This document shows positions 1 through 10,006 of a stretch of DNA of 64,000 bases, piece after piece. The notes under the pieces are model-generated. The model did not search any database and was not told where the DNA came from. It saw only the letters and a program-made list of their open reading frames with translations. Location: assembly GCA_022432975.1 (NCBI GenBank), contig CM039508.1, positions 27,022,788 through 27,086,787 on the forward strand, given 5' to 3'. Position numbers and translations under genes: made by a program. This DNA is from Begonia masoniana. Taxonomy: Eukaryota; Streptophyta; Magnoliopsida; Cucurbitales; Begoniaceae. Each line of letters begins with the position of its first letter. Positions within the stretch are counted from its first letter, which is position 1.

Positions 1-2354
1 CCTACATCCACCATAATCTCGCTTAAAACTGACTCGAGACATATTTAACACGAAATACGTTTTCACGAAAATGAACTGCGTGGATCCATTTAAAAACTAA
101 ACAATCCCCTATAAAATTTGACAACCAAGCAGTTCGGTACATCAAATTCGCAATCTTTACAAAATGCTTTATAAAACAAATCTATCAAAAACATCAAAAC
201 ATCTTTTGTCCACTAATCAGATCTCAAGCATCCTAATATGTTCAATCTATACGATTTTCCTACTTTTCTATCAATTAAAATCCCCAAAACGTTTACCTAC
301 AACCCCACGGGTCAAAATGCGCACCGACTGCCCAGCACACTCCCACGAGCCATCATTCACTGACCAAATCATACATCAGGCAGAAGTACTTCTTTCTCAA
401 CTGTTTCAAAACCACCTACACCATAGAAAACAGTCCGTGAGCTAAAGGCTCAGTAAATCTACGTGAATGACAATGCATGCGATGCGTATGTAGTTCATAG
501 AATCGTGACATCCTTTTATCCTTTTCGTTTACCTTTTTGTTTTCCTTTTCATTTTCCTTTTCATTTACCCTTTTCATTTTCCTTTTCGTTTACCTTTTCA
601 TTTCCCTTTTCGTTTTCCTTTTCATTTACCTTTTCGTTTTCCTTTTCGTTTACCTTTTTGTTTACCTTTTTGTTTTCCTTTTTGTTTACCTTTTCGTTTT
701 CCTTTTCGTTTTCCTTTTCGTTTACCTTTTCGTTTTCCTTTTCGTTTACCTTTTCGTTTACCTTTTCGTTTTCCTTTTCGTTTACCTTTTCGTTTTCCTT
801 TTCATTTTTGTGAAAACATGCGTAGAAGTTCCTTTTTCGTGCATTTCAGAAACATGATGCATGAACATGTGCAATGCTATAAACATAATCAAAGCATAAA
901 CAAACAATGAACTTAAACATACTACACTTAACTAAAATTAACTACCCAACCTAGTCTCCCAACACAACCTACATTCTCCAGTTTTCTCGAACAACATAAA
1001 ATCTTATGGTGTAGGCCAATCGGCCATACAAGTCACGAAGACTTACCTCACACCCGTTGCAATGCTGGCACTGTCCACGAGTATGGTTCACCTAAGGCAA
1101 TTCACAACAATTTATCATTAAAACGCGTTTGAACCGTTAACGTCCAAATTTATGAAATCCTTAACTAAAGGAGTTTCCTAAAATTCTAATTTAACTAATC
1201 GAAGTATTTTATCGAGCGATTCGCGCCCAACACCTCAACACCCCCATTAATGGAGTTTCTAAATTTTCCAATCCAACCGAAACTCTAATATTCATCAATA
1301 ATCCAGCTAACTACGTCCAATAAACATCAATACTTCCTTTAAGGACATAATAACAGCAAACCTATCGATTTCCAACCCTAATTTACGTTTTTATTAAAAA
1401 CCCTAAATGAACCCTAATCGTTTTAAACCTAGAAAATGAATACCAAAGTCCGAAAACTACAGAACCTTACCTAGAGCGTTGATTGGGAGAGAAAACGTGA
1501 AGAAATCGGGTCGATTGGTGGAGGACACGCCGGTGTTGAAGTGGAGATCGCTGTGGAAAGGGGGAAGTCACCAGAGAGGAGGAGAGAATCGTGAGAGTGG
1601 TGGGGAGAAGAAGAAGTTTTGTTTTTATTTATACTTTTGACTTGTCAAATGATCGTTTTGCCCTTCCTTTGATTTTCTAGTTGATTCGTCCTTCGTTTCG
1701 TTAATTAGCTAACGATTCGGTTTCTCCAAACCTCCTTATTTCACCAATAAGTCCAACTCATTATTATGGTTCTAATAAAACTGTCTGTTCGCAAAATGGA
1801 TCTCATTTACTATTTTTACTAAAACGTCCTTTATATTATGAGAAACTTAACTCTCGTAAATTAGCTTCATAACTCCTTAAATTCTCGAAATTCCCTAAAA
1901 TCTCAATTAATAATTAGGATTCTAATGAAACTCTCCTTTTGCAAAACATACGTAAATTGACATATTTACGAAAATGCCATTATATATTGGAATTACAAAG
2001 TCCCGTAAAGCCGAGCGTTACAGATTCTTAATCTTCAAACATCAATCAATAATCATCCTTAAATCAAAGACTTAATGAGTGAGTCACTTAAACCTTACCT
2101 AGAGCTTAAGATTTCGAAAGGAGTAGAGGAAGAGCTGATCAATGGTGGAGGAAATCGCCTGGAGAGGAAAAGTCGACTACAGAAGAGGTTTAAATGAGGT
2201 TTTAGACCTTCCTTTTTCTATTTATAACGATTAAAATGAACTTTAATTACAATCTTGCCACTAAACCTACTTTTCTTTTGAAATCAACTTATTCCATAAA
2301 TCATTCCATAATAAAACACGGGATAAATACCTGACCAAGGTGCTGGTTGTTACA
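1..2354 (-). mobile_element. Chromovirus-type LTR, cut by window edge
   Basis: Read on the minus strand it begins TGTAACAACC at 2354 and runs off the left edge. It shares several blocks, in the same order, with the solo LTR at 50879-53193: a leader donor CTCTAG/GTAAG near 1471 (repeated near 2099), a 45-nt exon-like cassette at 1047-1091 followed by GTAAGTC, a block about GACTTGT and GGCC just after it, and a TATGGTGTAG/GTG site at 412-425. It interrupts the U5 of a CRM-like LTR that resumes at 2355. Whether it is a solo LTR cannot be decided because the left end and target duplication lie outside. No protein-coding potential beyond a low-complexity stretch. Confidence 0.75.
510..807. repeat. 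12-bp minisatellite inside the LTR
   Basis: About 24 tandem copies of a 12-bp unit alternating CCTTTTCGTTTA and CCTTTTCGTTTT, with a few CATTT variants. The solo LTR at 50879-53193 has only a short A/G-rich equivalent (near 52138-52172), so this is a family-member-specific expansion. It opens long low-complexity reading frames rich in Phe and Ser that are not genes. Confidence 0.9.
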
Positions 2355-2577
2355 GCCATTAACCTGTTACATTTGTTGCCATCTTCATTGGAAGATTGTT
2401 ATGCCAAGAACTTCCCAAATATTTCTCATGGGACAGCATCTGGTTTTCCTTTCGTAACTTTTGATTTTCTCAACATCTTGACCTGAAACTTTGAGGAAAC
2501 ATTGTTCACACATATAATAAGAAACTCGTAAAATTTCGTTGCATTTGCATATCGTTTGATCAATCAAATCACTACTT
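2355..2577 (+). mobile_element. CRM-like LTR fragment (U5 part)
   Basis: The plus strand here matches the U5 of the CRM-2 5' LTR (reverse strand of about 13760-13960): shared blocks include CCATCTTC, TTGGAAGA and GAAACTCTTAAAA-like text. It is in the opposite orientation to the pol fragment that starts just beyond it. It has been cut on the left by the insertion ending at 2354. It is a remnant and encodes nothing. Confidence 0.6.
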
Positions 2578-2581
2578 GATT

Positions 2582-3462
2582 TTAGGGTATTTTTGGACTA
2601 TCCGAATTGCTATTTCTAACTTTGCTTTTTATGGGTAGAACACGACCCATTATAGATGGAATCATGTCAATACCTCGCAAGGGTGGTAAACCTTGAGGTA
2701 ACTCTTCTGGAAATACATCTTGGAACTGATTGAGTAAAGTCTTAACAGTTTCAAGAATAACTCCTAGTTCCATAATTCTATCTCGAAATAGTATCAAAAT
2801 CAAAGAATCTCCTCTACGTACAGATGCTTCCATTTCCTTCTTAGTCATGAATAGGTTAGCCTTGTCCTTGGCTTCCTTTCTTGCAGTGTCATCTTTAGAA
2901 ATTTGCTCGGGGGTCATGGGAGTGAACTTAAAAGTCTTTCATTCAAATTTAAGGTAATAATAGTTAGAGTAACCATCGTGGTTTACTCTTCGATCAAACA
3001 GCCAGGGTCGACCTAGGAGTAAGTGGCTTTCCCTCATAGGCACAATATTACAAAGGACCGCGTCCTTATACTTCCCTAAGGAGAGCTCTACCTTCACTTG
3101 CTTGGTAACTTTGACATCGTCTCTATCATCTAGCCATCGTAGCTTGTAAGGGTGGGGGTAAGCACTAGTCTCCAGATCTAATTTGGTTACTAAGTCCTTG
3201 GAGGCTACATTTGTACAACTACCTCCGTCAATAATAAGGGAGCATAACTTATCCTTGATGAGATATCTACTATGTAAGATGTTCTCTCGCTGACAGTCTT
3301 CTCCGGAACTCTTAGTCACAAGGACACGTCTTCTCACCATAAGTAAGGGTCCTTCGGATGCATGAATAATCTCCTCTTAGGAATCACTCTCCTCCTCATC
3401 TTCTTCTACCACTTCTTGTTCGTCCTCGCTTGTAAACTCTTCAGTGTCCTCCTAGAGGATCA
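2582..3462 (-). pseudogene. CRM-2 protease and start of reverse transcriptase (broken)
   Basis: The segment 2939-3340 encodes an aspartic protease-like domain with the motif LIIDGGSCTNVAS, followed by LLLGRPWLFDRRVNHDGYSNYYYL. This matches the same region of CRM-1 (DGGS in place of the commoner D-S/T-G). The next stretch (2582-2917) continues to DVFPEELPQGLPPLRGI, the linker before reverse transcriptase, then degenerates. No catalytic reverse transcriptase, RNase H or integrase remains. The frame is interrupted between the two parts. Confidence 0.75.
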
Positions 3463-4662
3463 TCATTCATCTGTTAGGGCATTGAGCCATGAAATGACCA
3501 AAGACATTCGCGTTCTAGAGGGATTGGCACTATCTACTAAAGTTTTACTACTTGATTCTTTGGATGGCCAATTGCGTGTCAAGGGTTTCTTTTCTTCAGC
3601 CTGGGTGAAAGTCTTGCTTGATTCGGGTAGTTTTGGTGTGACCTTTGGGGTAGTCTTGAGTGGAAATTTTGGAGTAAAACTAGATTTCATCTTCCTACTG
3701 AGTTGTTGCTCTACTTTCATCGTCATCTGCATTGCCGCATCAAGGGTCTCTAGGGGGTGCAACTCAACAATGTCTCCTATATCCCAGTTCAGTCCTTGAA
3801 TAAATCTTGCGAGCACTTGTTCCTCAGGTTCGTCCCTATCTCCTCGAATCCTAAGGGTCTCAAACTCGGTAAGGTATTCCTCAACAGACTGACCTCCTTG
3901 TCTCAGGTTTTGGATTCGTAAGAACAGCTCCTGTCGGTAGTGACTAGGAATGAATCTCATGGTCATGAGGGACTTCATTAATCTCCACGTGGTAACATGG
4001 TCATCTCCTATATTTTGTCTTTGGGATTTAATGTTAGACCACTAGAGTGCCGCATATCCCGTGAGCTCCACTGAAACTAATTGGATTTTCACTTTATCTG
4101 AATACTCATAGTAGTCGAAGACTTTCTTCACTTTATCTACCCAATGTAGAAAAGTATTACCATCGCACGTGCCGTTGAATGGAGGAACATGCAACTTAAC
4201 GCTCCTCAGATCCTCTAAGTCCTTTCGACGTTCCGGCCAAAAATTCTCTTTTTCTTCTAGGGTCCACTCATCCTCATCACAATAGTCAAAGCCTTGGAAC
4301 CTTCTTCTTGGATTCTCGGGTCTCTCTCCCATTGGGTAAGGGTCTTGGTTGGGAAATCTCCTTGGAGGGTGTTCGGTTCTCCTAAGGTTCTCAGGTCTCA
4401 TCCTAGGTGCAAGCTCTCGGGAGGGTTTGCTAGAGTTTCTTTTGTTAAAGGTCTCCACTATGTGTGGCATGCAAAGAGTGGGGTCTCGAAGTTGTTGGCC
4501 TAGATTGTTGACTTCTCCGCTAAGGTCATTCAGTTGCCCTTGCATGCTGGATTCTCCTTCTTGAGGGATGTGAGACTCCGATTGGAGAACTTCCTTACCC
4601 CGGTTCGGCTCTTGAGTCATATCTCGGTTTGGCTCTCAGTTAATCTCGCTTCTAGTCTTCAT
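3463..4662 (-). pseudogene. CRM-2 gag (broken)
   Basis: The ATG at 4660-4662 opens a frame reading MKTRSEIN and then a TGA stop, matching the MKTRSAIN start of CRM-1 gag. The frame at 4042-4620 carries the GESSMQGQL and DKVKKVFDYYEYSDKVKIQL blocks also seen in CRM-1. After a frame break the capsid part continues at 3463-3978 (MKSLMTMRFIPSHY, LRQGGQSVEEYLTEFETLRIRGD). The zinc knuckle is damaged: the first CxxC half is lost and only the GH...MAQC half can be traced in another frame. The product would have been the structural nucleocapsid/capsid protein. Not functional. Confidence 0.75.
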
Positions 4663-5012
4663 GTGATTTCTAAAGTTTTAGGAAAGAAATTTGATTAGGT
4701 TTAAGTTGATCCTAAGTATTAGGGAAGGAAGGAATGCACTTAACTAAAGTATTTTTCCCAAGTTAGATGATATAATATGTAGGCTTCAAGGTTAAAAAAC
4801 AACCAATATCATCACAAGCAAAGACTAATTTTCGGTTTTAGTCAAATAACACAAACACTAAAGCAAAAACAGCTTCATGCACGAATTGAGGTTCACTTTC
4901 AGCAGATTAAGGGTGCAAAAATAACAGCCAATCATGTTTGGAAAAGCAAAAATCAAAAGTAAAACGCAAAATGAAAAAAGGTAAACAAAGAGGAAACTTC
5001 TTTAGCAAATGT
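4663..5012 (-). other. CRM-2 leader, gag-proximal part
   Basis: A-rich untranslated leader of CRM-2 between its gag start and the CRM-1 insertion; it resumes at 12746. No gene seen. The last five bases (AATGT) are the CRM-1 target duplication. Confidence 0.6.
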
Positions 5013-6011
5013 TGATGTGCCCCGTAGGCCCATTACACGATCCCAGACCCGAGTCCATAATTTTACTAACACACTTATCTCTTTTGTAGGTCATGGTTCG
5101 TGTGAAGACTTGGAGGACACCGTGGATGACTTGAAGTGGGAGATTAAAGCTGGGGACGTTGACCAACCAAAGCATCTACTCATGTGGAAAGACTAAAGAG
5201 GCACCTTAATGCTCACATGGGAATTTGTCTTCCCGAGCTTTGATATTTGTTGTTTTTTTGAAATTTCGAACTTATTGGCAAACGTTGGCCTTCTTGTTTA
5301 AACTTTATTAGATGCATGTTAGGAATAGATGGATGTTAGGATTAGATGAATGATAGGATTAGTTGGTGGCTTGGTTTGGCCCATTGAAGTTGAAGACATG
5401 GAAGCCCACATGATGACCCATCATTCCCCTTCCAAGCCCAAGCCCAAGCCCAAGCCCACCATTAGGTATATATATTCATGGCATTGGTGTTTGTATCTTT
5501 TTTTGGTTGATTTATGAGCACCCACGGATTTCTCTCTCAATAGAAGAACAAGCTTGGAGCAAAGAGCTTCCAAGGTAAGCTCGGTTGACAACAACCAAGG
5601 GGTTGCGCCCCCGAACCATTCTTCTAGCTTGGTAGCTAGTTGGAGTGGATTTTGCCACCTCCTTCTCCACTCTTTTGAGAGCGGAAAATAGCAAGGAGTG
5701 GCCATAACCGATTCCTTGAATCGAGTTATCTTCCTTGGAAGAAACTCTTGCCGGAAGCTCCATTGAAGCACTCACCGGTCGATTCTCGGAAAATAGTCCA
5801 TAAATCTTTTATCATAACGAATCTGGACCACGATTTTCACCAGCACACACCTCACTCGCTTCACAAGATTCACCTAAAATTTCATTAAATTTCGAGCACG
5901 TTTGGTATTTCGTTTACATTTTTCATTCTCGGATTTTCTCGGATTTGTGTCACCTGGAGCTAACGGTCTTCTTTGAGTTCTTGAGTCCTATTTGCAGGTC
6001 GGAGCTCATCA
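5013..6011 (+). repeat. CRM-1 5' LTR
   Basis: TGATG...CATCA ends. It contains TATATATTCATGGC near 5466 as a likely TATA region. A donor-like CCAAG/GTAAGC lies at 5571-5580, and an acceptor-like TTTGCAG/GT at 5991-5999, 14 nt before the LTR end. A second acceptor-like CTTTTGTAG/GT at 5081-5091 is preceded by TACTAAC. The first 150 bp also encode a copy of the polyprotein tail described for 11825-11931. Confidence 0.9.
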
Positions 6012-6013
6012 GG

Positions 6014-6025
6014 TGGTATCAGAGC
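6014..6025 (+). other. Primer binding site, tRNA-iMet
   Basis: TGGTATCAGAGC two bases after the 5' LTR: the standard plant primer site complementary to the 3' end of initiator methionine tRNA, where minus-strand DNA synthesis starts. Confidence 0.95.
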
Positions 6026-7177
6026 TTGGATAGCTCCCTAAGGGTGAGGGAAACCAGATCGGTTTGGTTTTCCAAACCCATTTGGTTGCCCAAAACCGAG
6101 GCACCAAAACCGGGTGCTTGCTGTTCTTCATTTTCGGTTTGGTGTTCTTGCTGTTTTTCTTACCTTCTCTTTTAGTTTCTTTTAGTTTCTTGCAAAGATC
6201 ATTTCCAGAACGTTTTTAATAGTTGTCTGTAACTTTGGGCTTGAGTTTTTGAAAAGTATTCCACCATTTTCGTGTTGCTTATTTTTCTTCCCTTTTTGGT
6301 AGAACAAACCCTAATAAACTTAGTACTTGCTGTTTTTCTTTCTCTTTTTGGTTTGCTGACTTGGCTGCTGTGTATCTCACTTTTCCAGTACTTAAGAACA
6401 TTTTGTTATAATCACAGATCTGAACATTAAGAAATATGTTTGATTAACATCATTTTGTGTTGGTTTAAGTTGTTGTTTAGTGGTTTAAGTTGCTGTTTAG
6501 TGTTCTGTTTATTTTACTTATTGCTATTTTGTTATGTTGTGCCAAATCCGAGTTTAATGTTTAGTGTTCTGTTTGTTGTTAGATAATATATTATTCCACT
6601 GAAAACATTTATATTTACATTCGAATTTGCATTGGTAAAGTAACATTACTCAAAAGGGTGAAAGTTAAGTAAAAGTGCATAACCTAAACTAGCCTCTACT
6701 TTTGGTGTTTGCTTTATGTCGCTTTCACTTTGTGTTTGGATGAGATTTAAATTAATAAGGTTCTGTTGGTAAGATAATTTTTTGTAATTCCATGTTTGGG
6801 AATATATGTATTAAGTTCACAAAGACGTTAAAGAGCACGTACGAATCGATTATCTCTGTTTAGTGGATTTAAAACTTGTTTGTTAGTGAATTTGACCTTT
6901 CCCCACTAAAACGGCCATAACTTTGGCTACAAGTGTCAGTTTTTGACGAGCCACCTGGCAAATCGAACTCTTTCAGAGCTCTACAATCGTGTCATACATA
7001 AACATCTATGAAACCCACGTTTTGACCCCAAAAAAGGTCGTCTAAGCCCTAAAAAATGTGTTTCAAAATTTTTAGGTCGAAATTCTAGTTAGGTTCCCCA
7101 CCTTTACCTTCCCTAACACCTGTGATCAACTTGAACCTAATTAATATTTCCTTCCTAAAACTTTAGTATTCACATGA
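6026..7177 (+). other. CRM-1 untranslated leader
   Basis: 1.15 kb between the primer site and the gag ATG. T-rich, with short local duplications around GTTTAAGTTG (6465-6500). It would hold packaging and dimerisation signals in the family. I see no gene in it. Confidence 0.6.
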
Positions 7178-8490
7178 ATGAAGACTAGGAGTGCAATTAA
7201 CCGAGAGCTAAACCAAGATATGAATCAAGAACCGAACCGGGACAAGGACATTCCCCAACCCGAGACTCACACCCCACAAAAGGGAGAGTCTAGCATGCAA
7301 GGACAATTAGATGGACTTAGTGGAGAAGTTAACCATATAGGCCAACAACTTAAGGACTTAACCCTTAGCATGAAACACATAATGGAAGTCCTTAATACGA
7401 AAATTCCAAATGAAGCGACCCGAGAACCCCCACCTCGATTTAGACTCAGAAATCCTAGGAGACAATTTCAAGAACCATATCCCACCTCGGATGAAGAAAG
7501 ACCTGAGTATTCTAGAAGAAGAAACCCACTTTATGAGGAGGAGGAAGAATGGACTTTAGATGAAGAAGAGACTTTTCGACCAAATAGACGAAAGGATCAA
7601 GAGGACCTTATAAATGTCAAGCTACATATACCCCCATTTGATGGGACATGCGATGGAGATACCTTTCTTGAATGGATTGATAAGGTAGAGAAAGTTTTCG
7701 ACTATTATGAGTACTCCGATAAAGTAAAGATCCAGTTAGTATCCGTAGAGCTATCGGGATATGCGGCCCTCTGTGGTCCAATATTAAGCTCCAATGGCGA
7801 TGGATAGGAGATACCTCCATTACGACATGGAGAGCAATGAAGTCGCTCATGACTAAGAGGTTCATACCCAACCATTACCATCAAGATCTATTCCTTCAAA
7901 TCCAAAACCTACGACAAGGAACTCGATCCGTTGAGGCTTACGTAGCTGAATTTGAAACTCTAAGGATACGAGTAGATATGGAAGAACCTGAGGAGCAAGT
8001 TATTGCTAGATTCATTTGGGGATTGAATAGAGACATAGGAGACACCGTTGAAATACACCCGGCAGAGTCCTTAGATGCAATTGTTCATATGGCTATGATG
8101 ATTGAGCGACAGCTCAATAGAAAGAGGAAATCCACCTACCCTCCTAAGTTTACCCCCCACATTCCACCCAAAGTCACCCCTAAGTCACCCGCGCCAATCA
8201 AGCCCTTTGACAAGGATGAAGGAAAGAAGCCTTTTAACCCTAGTTGGCCACTTAAGGAGTCCAGTAGAAAAACCTTAGTCGATAAAGCCAACCCACTTAG
8301 AGCGAGAGAAATCAAGTGTTATAAATGTCAAGGTCTAGGTCATTATATGGCTCAATGTCCGAATCGACGGGTGATGATTATCAAGGAAGATACGGGAGAA
8401 GTTGAGAGTGAGGATGACCACGAGGTAGGGGTAGAGGACAAAGATGGCGAGGAGAGTGACACTGAGGACGAAGTCGTGCGCGCTCCTGAG
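7178..8490 (+). pseudogene. CRM-1 gag (one frameshift)
   Basis: Starts ATGAAGACTAGGAGT (another ATG lies four bases upstream in a different frame). The N-terminal part carries GESSMQGQL and a charged proline-rich segment; the capsid-like part has DKVEKVFDYYEYSDKVKIQL. A one-base deletion near 7771, compared with the sister copies, ends the first frame at 7807 and the protein resumes in another frame from 7837. A zinc knuckle CYKCQGLGHYMAQC (8317-8358) marks the nucleocapsid, followed by an acidic stretch. The product coats retrotransposon RNA in cytoplasmic particles. Closely related to gag of CRM-2 and CRM-3. Confidence 0.85.
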
Positions 8491-10006
8491 GGACCCTTGT
8501 TGATGGTTAGGAGACGAGTCCTTGTAACTAAGAATTCAGGGGAAGATTGCCAACGTGAGAATATCTTTCATAGTAGATGTGTTATCAAGGATAAGATATG
8601 CTCTTTAATTATAGATGGAGGAAGTTGTGCCAACGTGGCATCTGATGAGTTAGTTAAGTTAGGATTAGAGACAACTACGCATCCCCACCCTTATAAGTTA
8701 CGATGGCTAGATGATAGGGATGATGTTAAGGTCTCTCGACAAGTGAGAGTAGATTTTGCTATGGGAAAATATCAAGATTCTGTTATATGTGATGTCGTGC
8801 CCATGAGTGCCAGCCACTTACCTCTTGGACGACCCTGGCAATTTGATCGAAGAGTGAACCACGATGGATATTCTAACTACTATTCCCTTAAGTTTGGTGG
8901 TAAAACAATTAAGTTAGCACCTTTGACCCCCGAAGAAATATTCAAAGACGATGCCGCTAGAAAAGAAGCAAAGAATAAAGCAAATCTTTTTATGACTAAA
9001 TCGGAGATAGAGGCATCGGTGCTTCGAGGAGATCCCATGATCCTAATATTATTTCGAGATAGAGTTATGGAGCTAGGAGTAATCCCTGACATCGTGAAGA
9101 AGTTACTCAATCAATTCCAAGACGTGTTTCCTGAGGAACTGCCCCAAGGATTACCACCTCTACGTGGTATAGAACATCAAATTGACCTCATACCCGGGGC
9201 CACCCTTCCTAATAGACCGGCCTATAGAATGAACCCCGAAGAAATCAAGAAACTCCAAGATCAAAGTTCAAGATTTATTGGATAAAGGATACATACGAGA
9301 GTCAATGAGCCCCTGTGCAGTTCCCTCACTTTTGGTACCCAGGAAAGACGGCACAATGAGAATGTGCGTTGACAGTCGAGCCGTGAATCAAATCACCGTT
9401 AAGTATAGATACCCCATTCCTAGGCTCGAGGATATGTTGGATGAGCTCAGTGGAGCCTCAATATTTTCTAAGGTGGACCTTAAAAGCGGTTACCACCAAA
9501 TTAGAATGAAAGAAGGTGACGAGTGGAAGACGGCATTTAAGACTAAGTACGAGCTTTTTGAGTGGAAGGTGATGCCCTTCGGGTTATCTAACGCGCCCAG
9601 TACCTTCATGAGACTTATGCACCACGTGCTGAAAGATTTCTTAGGAAAATTTATTGTTGTCTATTTTGATGATATTTTCGTGTACAGTCTAGACCTCCCA
9701 CAACACCTCAACCATCTTAGTGTTCTTTTCCAAACCCTACGAAAAGCTCAATTATTTAGGAATTTAAGCAAATGCTCATTTGCGCAAGATAAAGTTTATT
9801 TCCTAGGGTTTGTCATTTCTAAAGATGGCATGGAAGCCGATGTTGACAAGATCAAGGCTATTAAGGATTGGCCTACCCCCAACTCTTTAATCGAATTACG
9901 TAGCTTCCATGGTCTGGCCTCTTTTTACCGGAGGTTCATAAAAGACTTTAGTTCAATAGTCTCACCGCTCACTGATTGCACTAAGAAGGGAAAAGAGTTT
10001 ACTTAG
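8491..10006 (+). pseudogene. CRM-1 protease and reverse transcriptase (broken)
   Basis: Protease motif IIDGGSCANVAS at 8608-8643, then LPLGRPWQFDRRVNHDGYSN. Reverse transcriptase begins with DVFPEELPQGLPPLRGIEHQ and includes [55 protein letters not shown] and the catalytic [10 protein letters not shown] (about 9659-9688). An extra base near 9262 shifts the frame (first frame ends 9285, next starts 9278). A TAG at 10004-10006, where relatives have Trp, ends it. The enzyme would copy element RNA into DNA in the particle; this copy cannot. Confidence 0.88.

Noticed and set aside
463..857. Two overlapping Phe/Ser-rich open frames of more than 100 codons
   Set aside because: They are produced by a 12-bp minisatellite in an LTR; low complexity, and both frames are open for the same reason.
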